From: a virus
DNA: 64,000 bases
Strand: one strand, 5' to 3'
IMG/VR virus record: IMGVR_UViG_3300017708_001323
Coordinates: 1-64,000 of that record
Within the stretch, counting starts at the first letter, position 1. Each line of letters opens with the position of its first letter. Shown here piece by piece: positions 29,534 through 37,670 of this stretch. The position numbers and the translations under genes were made by a program. A model generated the notes under the pieces. It saw nothing but the letters and a program-made list of their open reading frames with translations. It did not search any database and was not told where the DNA came from.

Positions 29534-30296
29534 CTTCTTCCACCTCGGTTGCAGCCGTATCTACGGGGGCATCCAACGTTTCTTCAACAGCCGTAACGGG
29601 TGTTACGGGGGTTTCGGTTACGTCATTTTGGTTGCTTTGTGGACCTTCATCATCTTGGCGTAAGCGAAGTACGACTTCGGCCTTTGTACCTCGAATAGTA
29701 ATGTTTCTTTTACGACATTCCTCTCTTAGTTCGACCACGGTCCACGAATTATAATCATTTGATTGAAACATAACGTTTGCTTCAATTGTTTGTATAGGGG
29801 GTGTTATTTCCTCTTCTTGTATATCGACCACAGGATGCTCGTCAACTCCAACGTAACTGTCCTCGCTGTCTCCATCTTCTGCATCAAGTTCTGTAGGTTT
29901 TTCAACAATTTCTTCAACTCCTTCGACTTCTAAAGCGGCTTCAACCCAAGTAGGTGTTTCTTCTTCTACTACCACTGTGGTTTCTTCTTTTTCACTTTCA
30001 CTTTCACTTTTAATTTCACCTAGTCTACTCATTCTAGGCTGGGGTCTATTCATTTGAAAAAGTTCAGGTTCTTCTTCTATTTCAGGTTCTTCTTCTATTT
30101 CAGGTTCTTCTTCTATTTCAGGTTCTATATCTTCAGGAAGATACTTCATGAAAACCTCATCTATTTGAATACGATTTCTATGTCTCATCATTTCAGCCTT
30201 GAAAGGAATTCCTGTTTGTTCGCACATCCATTCTATGTAATTGAATTTATCAGTTCTATTGAAAATAACAACTCTTTGAGACTCATCAGGTAACAT
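29490..30296 (-). CDS. Acidic SAP-domain protein, 268 aa
   Basis: ATG at 30296. Residues ~184-214 (SWTVVELREECRKRNITIRG then TKAEVVLRLR) match the SAP helix-extension-helix DNA-binding motif. Between residues 55 and 165 the protein is extremely acidic, with three tandem EPEIEE repeats (nt 30067-30120). The C-terminal 50 residues are low-complexity (Thr/Glu/Asn/Gln). It sits between the tail tube and the tail chaperones, an odd place for a DNA-binding protein. It could be a tail-completion factor, a virion DNA-organising protein or a chaperone accessory. SAP recognition is fairly firm; function is not. Confidence 0.65.
   Translation of the reverse strand: MLPDESQRVVIFNRTDKFNYIEWMCEQTGIPFKAEMMRHRNRIQIDEVFMKYLPEDIEPEIEEEPEIEEEPEIEEEPELFQMNRPQPRMSRLGEIKSESESEKEETTVVVEEETPTWVEAALEVEGVEEIVEKPTELDAEDGDSEDSYVGVDEHPVVDIQEEEITPPIQTIEANVMFQSNDYNSWTVVELREECRKRNITIRGTKAEVVLRLRQDDEGPQSNQNDVTETPVTPVTAVEETLDAPVDTAATEVEEDANSGQKQNNESNE
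30067..30120 (-). repeat. Three perfect 18-bp tandem repeats (EPEIEE)
   Basis: The plus-strand unit ggttcttcttctatttca occurs three times in a row without mismatch, followed by a partial copy. It encodes acidic EPEIEE hexapeptides in the SAP-domain protein. Copy number is probably variable between strains. Confidence 0.95.
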
Positions 30297-30308
30297 ATTA
30301 TTTTCTCC

Positions 30309-32279
30309 TTAACTGTGTAGTAATGTGTCTTTCGCTATTACATGCATACTCTTAGGCATTATTTTCATAACAGAACGTAGAGGCCCTTTATCTTCAGGTA
30401 TAGGAAGAGGGGCTTCAGTAATATAGTAATCATCAATTACTATATCTAAAGATTCACGAGTAGAACCTGTACCTTGTTTTGTGAAAGAAAGTCTAATCAT
30501 ATCAGCGTCAGTTGTATCGCTAGTATCTTCATCAAAATTGTCTATACCTCTTCTCATACGATGATAAAATACAGGGTCGTCCACTATGATTTCCATTTCT
30601 AAATCATATTCAGTTTTACCCTCAACTGCTAGTGAAGCGTTTCTTGTTCCAGCAAATGGTACTTGGTCTGTTTCAGCATCAGCGATATGAGCGCCGTTAA
30701 TTGTGTAATATTGTTGTACACCTGTGCTTCCATTTAATGTGAAGGAAACTACTTGACCTAATTGCACACCTGCAACTTGAATTGTTCCATTATAGAACAT
30801 AAATGGTTTTTGTGTTCTTTTTGCGATACCCGCTTCTTTTCTTTTTACTTCGTTATTAGCAGTATCTTCAAACAATCTGTGCGTGTCGTATCTATCACCT
30901 TTTGTACCTTCAAGACGACCAGTATCAGTGTAAACTAATGTACTATCAAAATCAACTGATAGACGTAATGCAGCATCAGTATCTGCGACCATTGAAAAGT
31001 TCTTTACTTTACAACCTCTAAATACGCGAGTTAATTGTTTAGAATCAGAAACCCCACCATCAAAAGTTCCTTCATCACTATCTGCATCAGTTCTTCTTAC
31101 GCTAACTTCCATAGCAAAAGAAGGTACTGTAGTTCGACTAAAAATTAATCTTTCTACAGGGTTTACTAGACTTCCTGTAGAGGGTGTTAAGTGAGGGGAA
31201 CCATTAGATGAATCTGTTTGAAATCTATTAAATTTTATAGAAGTAGCGTTAGCGTGTGCAAAATTAAATGGGTCGTCTACCCATATTCGTCCAGCACCAC
31301 TACCAGTATCTTGAATATGTACTATTCTTCTTACTTCTTGCTTTGTTGCTTTAGAAATTATACTATTAGCGCCTTCCGTGGGCCAAGTACCATCACTTGC
31401 TGTTTCTCTATGAACTTTAATATCAGTTGTGTTCGAATCGGCTATTATCACGTAATCACCAGCAGCAACAGGAACTGAATCAAAAATTGGGGCGCTAGAG
31501 CCTCCAGAATATGTAAAACTAGAATCACCAACTTCTATCGCTGCTGAAATAAAACTAGCGCCACCTGTTTCTTTTGTGGCATCAGAAACATTCGTTGCTT
31601 CATTCCCAAGGCAATAATACAACCATCTAGCGTTGTGAATATTACATTCAAAAGAGCCGTCTAAATTAAGAAACCTTCCCGGTACTTGAACAGCGACATC
31701 CCTTCCTAAACCAACAACATGATACCTCTTTAAATCGACTTTAGTTTCAGGTAAAGTTACTGTACTTACTAATCCTACAAATTGGTCTGTTAGACTTCTT
31801 TCTTTTGAGACAAGAGCACTAGTGTTGTATGCCATTCCCGTATCAATAGAGGGTGTAGAAAATGGTAAAATACGCATAAACTCATTTGCTACAGAGTCTT
31901 TGTTACCACCACTATGGTCTGTTTTTAGAGCAGGAGTTATGGTTAACTCCGTAGCACCACCTACCACAGCGTGTTTGATGATTGTGAATGTTCTACCAGA
32001 TTTCATATAATCATCAGCAGTTAAGAAATTAGTTCCTTGAAGATTTGTAAAAGCAATTTTTGAACCCACGAGCATTCCTATCGGTGCTTTCAACACACCA
32101 GACACAACAATTCCTGCGCCACCACTAAAAGTAATAATTGAGGTATCTTTATCTAAATCACGAGTGCCAGTTTTTGCTCTAAAAAGAAAAGATGAGGCGT
32201 AATTGTGAGGTAGGTCAATTCCACTTTCATGACCGAATGTTACTTCGGTTAAATCTCCTTTATACACTCGGCTCGGCAT
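30309..32279 (-). CDS. Major tail tube protein candidate, 656 aa
   Basis: ATG at 32279. The segment VFRGCKVKNFSMVADTDAA followed by LRLSVDFDSTLV matches the characteristic core of siphovirus-type tail tube proteins (gck..s..l....dl). The N-terminus (MPSRVYKGDLTEVTFGHESG) and a C-terminal beta domain flank it. At 656 residues it is two to three times longer than a minimal tube protein, so inserted or C-terminal Ig-like decoration domains are likely. It lies directly downstream of the tail terminator candidate and upstream of the chaperones, the expected place. No tail sheath gene is visible, favouring a non-contractile tail. Confidence 0.65.
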   Translation of the reverse strand: MPSRVYKGDLTEVTFGHESGIDLPHNYASSFLFRAKTGTRDLDKDTSIITFSGGAGIVVSGVLKAPIGMLVGSKIAFTNLQGTNFLTADDYMKSGRTFTIIKHAVVGGATELTITPALKTDHSGGNKDSVANEFMRILPFSTPSIDTGMAYNTSALVSKERSLTDQFVGLVSTVTLPETKVDLKRYHVVGLGRDVAVQVPGRFLNLDGSFECNIHNARWLYYCLGNEATNVSDATKETGGASFISAAIEVGDSSFTYSGGSSAPIFDSVPVAAGDYVIIADSNTTDIKVHRETASDGTWPTEGANSIISKATKQEVRRIVHIQDTGSGAGRIWVDDPFNFAHANATSIKFNRFQTDSSNGSPHLTPSTGSLVNPVERLIFSRTTVPSFAMEVSVRRTDADSDEGTFDGGVSDSKQLTRVFRGCKVKNFSMVADTDAALRLSVDFDSTLVYTDTGRLEGTKGDRYDTHRLFEDTANNEVKRKEAGIAKRTQKPFMFYNGTIQVAGVQLGQVVSFTLNGSTGVQQYYTINGAHIADAETDQVPFAGTRNASLAVEGKTEYDLEMEIIVDDPVFYHRMRRGIDNFDEDTSDTTDADMIRLSFTKQGTGSTRESLDIVIDDYYITEAPLPIPEDKGPLRSVMKIMPKSMHVIAKDTLLHS

Positions 32280-32288
32280 ACTAACACC

Positions 32289-32738
32289 TCATGGGATAAG
32301 TTCACTAAAGATAACTACTTCTACTTGGAACGTGGTTCTGAAGAGAAATTTAGTCCTATCTGATAAGTCTGTACGAGTTTTGTAGACCATTCTATCATGA
32401 TTTACACCGTCACCATTTCTTACTAAATGAATACATCTTCTGATTTCATTTTCCATCAATTGCTGTTGCTTTCTACTCTTCATAGTACGTGCATCTAAGG
32501 TGATATTAATTCTAGTAGTTACAAAATCATAAAGGATTTCTGGAGTCTCTTCATTATGGGCTGTCTCAAAAACAAAAATGTAATCATGTTTTTTCAAATC
32601 TATTCTCTTACCTCTCTCTGGGGCAGTTTCTGCCATATCCACAATTATTGGTTTAATACCATTAGTATTACCTCTATTCCAATTATCTTGGAGAGTTTTA
32701 ATTACTAAATCTATTCCTTCTAGCCACGTCGCTACCAA
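32289..32738 (-). CDS. Tail terminator-like protein, 149 aa
   Basis: The TTG start at 32738 is preceded by a near-consensus site (GGAGGTGG, 6 nt spacer), which decides this start in spite of a 41-nt overlap with the upstream gene. The fold pattern is helix (LEGIDLVIKTLQDNW), beta (DYIFVFE), beta (TTRINITLDAR), helix (QQQLMENEIRRCIHLV), beta (TTFQVEVVIFS), as in small tail terminator and tail-completion proteins. It lies between the neck genes and the tail tube gene, where such genes occur. Assignment by size, pattern and synteny. Confidence 0.55.
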   Translation of the reverse strand: MVATWLEGIDLVIKTLQDNWNRGNTNGIKPIIVDMAETAPERGKRIDLKKHDYIFVFETAHNEETPEILYDFVTTRINITLDARTMKSRKQQQLMENEIRRCIHLVRNGDGVNHDRMVYKTRTDLSDRTKFLFRTTFQVEVVIFSELIP

Positions 32739-33087
32739 TTTTTTCCACCTCCTTCAAATGATAAGTTGTATCAGGTACAATAGAACCACCACGGTATTCA
32801 ATATTACTCTTTCTTAACTCAGGTGATTCTGTAAGTATTCTTTTATCTATAAACTCATTTACTGTGCTCTTATATTCTTCAGAAACAGGATTACCATCTA
32901 TATCTTCAAAACTACCATCAGTGTTTTCTTTTATTTGTGCTAAACCGTATTCCTGTCTTTTGATTCTATCTTTGTATTCAGAATCTTGTAAAATAAAATC
33001 TTTCAACTGTTTTTGTGTTTCTTTATCATTAGCAAAAGCATCACTAACTTGTTTTAAGAATATTTTAGTTTCTCTTGATGACTTCAA
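32698..33087 (-). CDS. Neck protein candidate, 129 aa
   Basis: The TTG at 33087 overlaps the adaptor stop (TTGA); GGTGGTGG upstream is a reasonable ribosome-binding site. The product is charged and mostly helical (KIFLKQVSDAFANDKETQKQ, DFILQDSEYKDRIKR), ending in a short beta/Arg-rich tail. It lacks recognisable motifs. Its location between the adaptor and the tail terminator suggests a head-tail closure or tail-completion protein. Function is inferred from gene order only. Confidence 0.5.
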   Translation of the reverse strand: MKSSRETKIFLKQVSDAFANDKETQKQLKDFILQDSEYKDRIKRQEYGLAQIKENTDGSFEDIDGNPVSEEYKSTVNEFIDKRILTESPELRKSNIEYRGGSIVPDTTYHLKEVEKIGSDVARRNRFSN

Positions 33088-34649
33088 ACGAAGGCCACCA
33101 CCTCTATATATCTAGGAAGCATTCTATCAATATCCTGTTGATAAAGTTGGATTTTAGATGTTAAATCAACATTTTGTGAACCTTCAGGAATCAACACACT
33201 TCTATCATCTGAAAGTAATATATCAATAGCGACCATCTTAGTACAGATATCTTCTATTGCCTTCTCTAAATATCGCTCTCCGTATATGTATGAAACTTTT
33301 ACAGCATTCCATTCAAAGAAAGGATATGAGTTATTGAAATAGATAATTCCCATTTCGCTGTCTAACCACCAATCTCTCAATCTACCTTGGTCCCCACTAG
33401 CACTACCACCTTGTAAATCGACGGAAAAATTATGTTGAGTAAGTGTCCCTGAAATGTCTGATAAAGCAGAACCAACAACTATTACGCAACCAGTAAAAGT
33501 TGTACTAGTTTTTCCAGTATATCTAAAAACATCACCAGTAGCATCCACAACGACACCAGCGTCAGCAAATCCAGTTGTGCTGTTTACAGTTATAGTAGTA
33601 CTAAGTAAACTAACAAAAGTAGCGGTTCTAACAGCAGTTTGCTCTATTTCTATAGAGTCGTCTGTTACTACTATGCTTCCAGATTCACCTGATTGGGTTG
33701 CCCTCATACTAGATACTTTCACAATTCCAGTACCGTAATCAGAATTAGCAGTAGCCAAAAACTCATTATGAACTGCTACATTATCAGTACTACCTTCAAG
33801 AGTAAAAGCAGGAGAAAAATCTACAGCAGTTTTACCTATCCTATCTTCTTTGTTAATTAAATCAGCAAGATTTTGTGCAGTAGTAATTTTATCAAAATCT
33901 GCTCTCCATTGATTTGTACCAGTTCCGATTGTAAGTACAGCCGCGTTCCCGTTACCCGGAGACATTACTATTGAGCCACCTAATGCCCTAACAGAATCTG
34001 GTATTTTAATACGGGCTTCAGCAGAGCCAATTTCTCTGTAATCGTCTCCTTGCCACAATTCTATACGCAACATTTGCTGAACATTACGGAACAATAGGGG
34101 GGTTGTACCAACATAATCTGTGTAATATCGTCTCCTATATGGTTTGTAGGTGTCAAAATTGATATATTCTGCTGAAACTAGATTTGGTCTCCAAGAATTA
34201 TGAGTAATATTATCTATCCTATCTTGGCATCTTTTTATGAGTTCTTCAACTTTAGAACGCTTTACTCCTCTTGTTCTCCCGTTAGTAAAAGAGGCTTGAT
34301 TTTGGACATAGGTATTATCTGCCGATTGATAATCAGCAGCCGTAATACTACTTGTGAAATTTAATTTTACACCATTTACAGATGTGGTAATAGATGAAAT
34401 AGTTCTATCTATTCCTAGAGGGTCAGCGTCTGAATAGATAAGGATTGTATCACCAACAGCCCAACCACAATTTCTGTAGTCTGCTCCTGTGATATATACC
34501 CCGTCAGAATCACTATCTGCTGCAACTGCAACTTCTGTTTGCGGTCCTATTTCTAGTAAGTCTGCTACTTTTTGAGCAGTTGTATATACAATAGCATCAG
34601 GGTCTAAAGGTCTTGTCTCTGCCTCACCGGGACTGAACACTTGTGGCAT
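33084..34649 (-). CDS. Head-tail adaptor with inserted beta domain, 521 aa
   Basis: ATG at 34649, TAATG overlap with the preceding gene. Helical parts typical of head-tail connectors of the HK97 gp6 type appear at both ends: YTTAQKVADLLEIG and VKRSKVEELIKRCQDRIDNI near the N-terminal third, and YGERYLEKAIEDICTKMVAI near the C-terminus. Between them lie about 250 residues of beta-rich, Thr/Ser/Val sequence that ordinary 100-190 residue adaptors lack. Role: ring below the portal that joins head and tail. The insertion may be an exposed neck decoration. Confidence 0.65.
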   Translation of the reverse strand: MPQVFSPGEAETRPLDPDAIVYTTAQKVADLLEIGPQTEVAVAADSDSDGVYITGADYRNCGWAVGDTILIYSDADPLGIDRTISSITTSVNGVKLNFTSSITAADYQSADNTYVQNQASFTNGRTRGVKRSKVEELIKRCQDRIDNITHNSWRPNLVSAEYINFDTYKPYRRRYYTDYVGTTPLLFRNVQQMLRIELWQGDDYREIGSAEARIKIPDSVRALGGSIVMSPGNGNAAVLTIGTGTNQWRADFDKITTAQNLADLINKEDRIGKTAVDFSPAFTLEGSTDNVAVHNEFLATANSDYGTGIVKVSSMRATQSGESGSIVVTDDSIEIEQTAVRTATFVSLLSTTITVNSTTGFADAGVVVDATGDVFRYTGKTSTTFTGCVIVVGSALSDISGTLTQHNFSVDLQGGSASGDQGRLRDWWLDSEMGIIYFNNSYPFFEWNAVKVSYIYGERYLEKAIEDICTKMVAIDILLSDDRSVLIPEGSQNVDLTSKIQLYQQDIDRMLPRYIEVVAFV

Positions 34650-34948
34650 TATTCTCTTGCCTCCTCACTCCTTTCCGCCATATTATATTCCATTGGTTTA
34701 TTACATGACCCGCATGTTTCTCTAAACATAAAATGCAAGAAACCACAGTAGCGACATCGAGTACCAGAACCAATATTTAGGATATCTCCTATGTTCTTAT
34801 TTCGTTGTCGCTGCTGTGATACCACTCCTGCTAGTGGTTTTTGTGTATCGAAAACCGCACCCTCACCTATACTAGATGAGTAACGAACATTTGTTTTTTG
34901 AGCAACGTCTAAGTCCTCAATGTCCATTTCACGGAGTTCAAATCCCAT
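34649..34948 (-). CDS. Zinc-ribbon protein, 99 aa
   Basis: ATG at 34948 chosen because GAGGTG lies six bases upstream; an in-frame ATG at 34966 is possible but has a poorer site. Residues 65-82 hold a C-x2-C-x10-C-x2-C zinc ribbon (CRYC then CGSC). The rest is polar. Zinc ribbons of this type usually bind nucleic acid or protein; the gene lies in the neck region, so a structural zinc-stabilised connector protein is possible. Role unknown. Confidence 0.65.
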   Translation of the reverse strand: MGFELREMDIEDLDVAQKTNVRYSSSIGEGAVFDTQKPLAGVVSQQRQRNKNIGDILNIGSGTRCRYCGFLHFMFRETCGSCNKPMEYNMAERSEEARE

Positions 34949-34958
34949 GTATGACACC

Positions 34959-35153
34959 TCATACATAGGTCAAGACAATAAATGCCTGTCCTAAAACTAT
35001 TACAGGTTCAGCCGCTATTAAACTAGTAGTGCTTGAAGCACCAGTTAGTGTACCTACTGCTGTATCTATAGTAGTTGCTAGGGTAGTGGTATCAGAAAAT
35101 TGCTTCGGACTAAAAGGTCCAACAATTTTGAACTTAGGGTCTATTGAAGCCAT
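34959..35153 (-). CDS. Small virion protein, paralogue A, 64 aa
   Basis: ATG at 35153 overlaps the stop of the upstream paralogue by one base (TAATG) and follows GGTGGTGA. Homologous to the next gene: both have KIxGPFSPKxFSDTTTLA.TI.TA.G.L near the N-terminus and a hydrophobic beta C-terminus (VIVLGQAFIVLTYV here). The tandem duplicate arrangement is clear from the protein sequences. Function unknown; position among head and neck genes suggests a minor virion or decoration protein. Confidence 0.65.
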   Translation of the reverse strand: MASIDPKFKIVGPFSPKQFSDTTTLATTIDTAVGTLTGASSTTSLIAAEPVIVLGQAFIVLTYV

Positions 35154-35353
35154 TAACTCACCACCCATGATAATTTTATGTAAACATTACCTAACATTGA
35201 AAAAGGTACTGAATCAATGAGAGTATTAGTATCACTACTCTCTCCCAAAGACCCAGCAGCCGTATTTATTGTAGCAGCCAATGTAGTAGTATCACTGAAC
35301 TCTTTTGGGGAAAAGGGTCCAATAATCTTGTACGATGTTGCTATGTTAGCCAC
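35153..35353 (-). CDS. Small virion protein, paralogue B, 66 aa
   Basis: GTG start at 35353 with GGTGA five bases upstream. Paralogue of the 64-aa downstream gene: GPFSPKEFSDTTTLAATINT versus GPFSPKQFSDTTTLATTIDT. C-terminus MLGNVYIKLSWVVS is beta-type. It has no transmembrane segment or metal motif. Function unknown. Confidence 0.65.
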   Translation of the reverse strand: MANIATSYKIIGPFSPKEFSDTTTLAATINTAAGSLGESSDTNTLIDSVPFSMLGNVYIKLSWVVS

Positions 35354-35366
35354 TTAAATCACCGCC

Positions 35367-35648
35367 TTAATTGCGGCGACCAAAAGCGTACCATGTTCCA
35401 TCTTGACCTGCAACACTTTGTATTACTAATGTAGAGCCGTTGATGAGGGAGAAAACTCCGTCAACTCCAGCCCCTGTGCCAGCAGTAGAAGAGCCAGCAT
35501 TTGCGCTTGCTCCTATAATTCCTGCTAACATTGAAGAAAGGTCGATGTTTCCACCTGTATCACTTCCTCCATTAGTAAAAGTTCCAGTGACCATCAAAAG
35601 GTCACCAATGTAATGCGGTCTTGTGTCTATTGTACTTGCAAATGCCAT
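35367..35648 (-). CDS. Small beta-rich virion protein, 93 aa
   Basis: ATG at 35648. Sequence is Gly/Ser/Thr-rich and ends GQDGTWYAFGRRN. The pattern of a beta strand (HYIGDLLMVTGTFT), a glycine-rich loop and a final strand (STLVIQSVAGQDGTWYAFG) fits a small capsid-surface or cement protein. It sits in a cluster of small genes between the neck and the major capsid protein. I do not recognise a family. Confidence 0.5.
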   Translation of the reverse strand: MAFASTIDTRPHYIGDLLMVTGTFTNGGSDTGGNIDLSSMLAGIIGASANAGSSTAGTGAGVDGVFSLINGSTLVIQSVAGQDGTWYAFGRRN

Positions 35649-35654
35649 AATTTA

Positions 35655-36083
35655 TCACTCCATATTATTATCTGTTGTTTCTTCCACAACGGGTTCTTCT
35701 ATAACTTCTTCTATAACTTCTTCCTCTATTACTGGTTCTTCAATAACTTCTGGTTCTACTATAGGCGGGTTTAGATGAGAATCTACCATTGCTAAAAGAG
35801 ATGTTTTTGTTCTGTATGAGCCGGACAAGTCTACGCCTTGTTCACCGAGCCATTTGACAATGGCGCCCCTACGCCATGAAGCGTCAGGTATACCATCATT
35901 TCCTTCGTCTCTGTGAACTGCTTCACTTCCTTCTACGGTGAAATAAGGGGTAACTAAGTATCGGCTGAACTCGTCAACCCATGCTTGAGTTACTTCCCTT
36001 ACTTCTCCGCGTGTAAAGTCCGGGCTATACGCATCAGGGCTTCTTCTATAGAAAGAAGGACCATTATATCGTACAGTCGGCAT
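35655..36083 (-). CDS. HeH/LEM-like protein with acidic C-terminus, 142 aa
   Basis: ATG at 36083. Residues ~80-112 (SWRRGAIVKWLGEQGVDLSG, then YRTKTSLLAMVDSHL) resemble the small helix-extension-helix (HeH/LEM/SAP-like) motif found in phage head proteins. The last 30 residues are a Glu/Val/Ile/Pro run (EEPVIEEEVIEE). The first 70 residues carry Arg and aromatic residues (YNGPSFYRRSPDAYSPDF). It resembles in plan the SAP-domain protein at 29490-30296: one small nucleic-acid-type helical motif plus an acidic tail. Likely a capsid or neck-associated protein; function not known. Confidence 0.55.
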   Translation of the reverse strand: MPTVRYNGPSFYRRSPDAYSPDFTRGEVREVTQAWVDEFSRYLVTPYFTVEGSEAVHRDEGNDGIPDASWRRGAIVKWLGEQGVDLSGSYRTKTSLLAMVDSHLNPPIVEPEVIEEPVIEEEVIEEVIEEPVVEETTDNNME

Positions 36084-36095
36084 ACTTTATCCACC

Positions 36096-36503
36096 TTATT
36101 CTACAATCATCCAGCATGTAACTAATGCATCAGATGTGGATGTAACCTTGAAAGTAGCAACACCAGCACTGCTGATTGCTTGTTTTAATGTTACACCTGC
36201 TGCTGCTGTAGAATTGTCTCCAATTATTACAGCCTTAATTTTTGTAGCATCCCCACTTAGAGTAAGGGTTTCATCGTTAGCAAGTGCTGTAGTGAATCTA
36301 CCGCATACTAACTTTGCACCACCTGTTGCGTTTGTTGTGTTACTGTTTTTTGCTTGGAATCCGTCAAGAGAGCCGGGATATGAATCCGCTGCTGCTCCGC
36401 CGTCTAACCATGCTGTGTCGTCTACTGATGTTCCTGCGTATAAGTCCAGAGCGAAATCCTCTGTAAATACCGCACTCGCGCTTGTTGTATATGTAATTGC
36501 CAT
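36096..36503 (-). CDS. Head decoration protein candidate, 135 aa
   Basis: ATG at 36503, directly downstream of the major capsid gene. It shares with that gene an identical 18-nt leader containing AGGAG. Ala/Thr-rich, beta-type sequence with no charged clusters (TNATGGAKLVCGRFTTAL, then TLKQAISSAGVATFKVTS). Size, order and the shared strong leader fit an abundant capsid cement/decoration protein. Identity is by context. Confidence 0.55.
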   Translation of the reverse strand: MAITYTTSASAVFTEDFALDLYAGTSVDDTAWLDGGAAADSYPGSLDGFQAKNSNTTNATGGAKLVCGRFTTALANDETLTLSGDATKIKAVIIGDNSTAAAGVTLKQAISSAGVATFKVTSTSDALVTCWMIVE

Positions 36504-36504
36504 A

Positions 36505-36522
36505 TTTCATCATCTCCTGTTT
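36505..36522 (-). promoter_or_regulatory. Strong ribosome-binding leader before the decoration gene
   Basis: Minus-strand AAACAGGAGATGATGAAA starts at the major capsid stop codon and lies directly before the ATG region. It is identical over 18 nt to the leader of the major capsid gene (37653-37670). AGGAG is the ribosome-binding site. Confidence 0.75.
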
Positions 36523-37651
36523 ATTGTAGGTCCCTCACACTACCATGAGCACCAAAGAAAGTAGTCCATACTTCACCCATGGTTCGGTATAGTCCTTCTT
36601 GGCCCAGTCTGTTAATTGCGAATGGGTCACCTGTTTCGATACCACTCTCATAATATTGTGTTGGAATTGCTGTACTAAAGTAAACGTAGTCTGTATCTAA
36701 GAAGTACATTCTACTGATTCCATCTTTAGGTACGTCCTTGGAAGGAATGATTGGAACACCGTTGTATGTTGCAACAATGAAACCAGCCTCGATTCCCGGT
36801 ACACCCTTTACTCCGTTGTAAGTAGGTGTAACTCTCTTCTCTTCCATGAATCTCTGTTGTGACTGCAATAGTTGTTGTAGTCTCATTAGAGTATCATATC
36901 CAGTTAGAATAACTTTCGGGTTTCCTCCACGTTCCCAGATGTTCTGGAAAAGTGTATCTAATTGGTCCAAAGAAAGGTTCCTGTTAGCACTGCTTGCGTC
37001 TGCGTTATCTTCAGCAAAAGCCCAAGTGTTAGCACTTCGGTCAATTGAGTAAATATCTTCGTCACCAGCATCGTAGTGAGTACCAGCAGCCATTTGGTTG
37101 TTACCGACAGTAATTCTATCCAAAGACTCGAAGTTGTTAGCAGCAACGGTAGAAGCATCTGTTAGAAGCATCTTGTTTACCATTTCTGCGTGGTGCTTAC
37201 CCATCTCTTCTTTCATTACTGAACGAATGTCACCAAGACCGTCATCCTTGTCTGCAAGGAAGATTGCTGTCTCAGACATATCGAATGTGTGAGCAATGGT
37301 CTTTGGCTTTGCTGCAACATGTTGGAAAGTAGGCTTTACAGTCTCAGGTAGTGTTGCGTTTTCTGCAACTCCACCGTGTAGAGCACCGCCGTTAGGCTTT
37401 CCAGTAATTACACGCCATCCAGAACGGTCCCAAGGTCTCTTTGGTAGAATAGAGAACGCATTGAACTCTTGGTTCAGTTGCGACCATACTTTTCTACCAT
37501 AGATTGCTTGGTAAGTACCAGCGGTTGTGGATAGCATTGGGCTATCCGATTTCAGTAGTTCGCTACCAGAGTATGAGTAACCCATTGAGTTACCTGCACC
37601 ATAGTAGTATCTTTCCATATCAGTTATTGTTCGTACATAATTTCTTGCCAT
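36521..37651 (-). CDS. Major capsid protein, HK97 fold, 376 aa
   Basis: ATG at 37651 behind a strong AGGAG leader. Length and order are right for an HK97-fold coat protein: it follows the protease/scaffold gene, and the sequence has the P-domain and A-domain style, for example DGLGDIRSVMKEEMGKHHAEMVNKMLL (spine helix region), LDQLDTLFQNIWERGGNPK, VILTGYDTLMRLQQLL, and a late GVPIIPSKDVP segment as in other marine virus coats. No crosslinking motif can be judged. Role: forms the icosahedral shell. Confidence is high from synteny and pattern. Confidence 0.85.
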   Translation of the reverse strand: MARNYVRTITDMERYYYGAGNSMGYSYSGSELLKSDSPMLSTTAGTYQAIYGRKVWSQLNQEFNAFSILPKRPWDRSGWRVITGKPNGGALHGGVAENATLPETVKPTFQHVAAKPKTIAHTFDMSETAIFLADKDDGLGDIRSVMKEEMGKHHAEMVNKMLLTDASTVAANNFESLDRITVGNNQMAAGTHYDAGDEDIYSIDRSANTWAFAEDNADASSANRNLSLDQLDTLFQNIWERGGNPKVILTGYDTLMRLQQLLQSQQRFMEEKRVTPTYNGVKGVPGIEAGFIVATYNGVPIIPSKDVPKDGISRMYFLDTDYVYFSTAIPTQYYESGIETGDPFAINRLGQEGLYRTMGEVWTTFFGAHGSVRDLQ

Positions 37652-37652
37652 T

Positions 37653-37670
37653 TTTCATCATCTCCTGTTT
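37653..37670 (-). promoter_or_regulatory. Strong ribosome-binding leader before the major capsid gene
   Basis: Minus-strand AAACAGGAGATGATGAAA, starting at the stop codon of the protease gene. It is an exact 18-nt copy of the leader before the decoration gene. It probably ensures high translation of the two abundant shell proteins. Confidence 0.75.

Noticed and set aside
36136-36564. 142-codon plus-strand frame opposite the decoration and capsid genes
   Set aside because: It is a shadow of minus-strand genes with clear leaders and known products.
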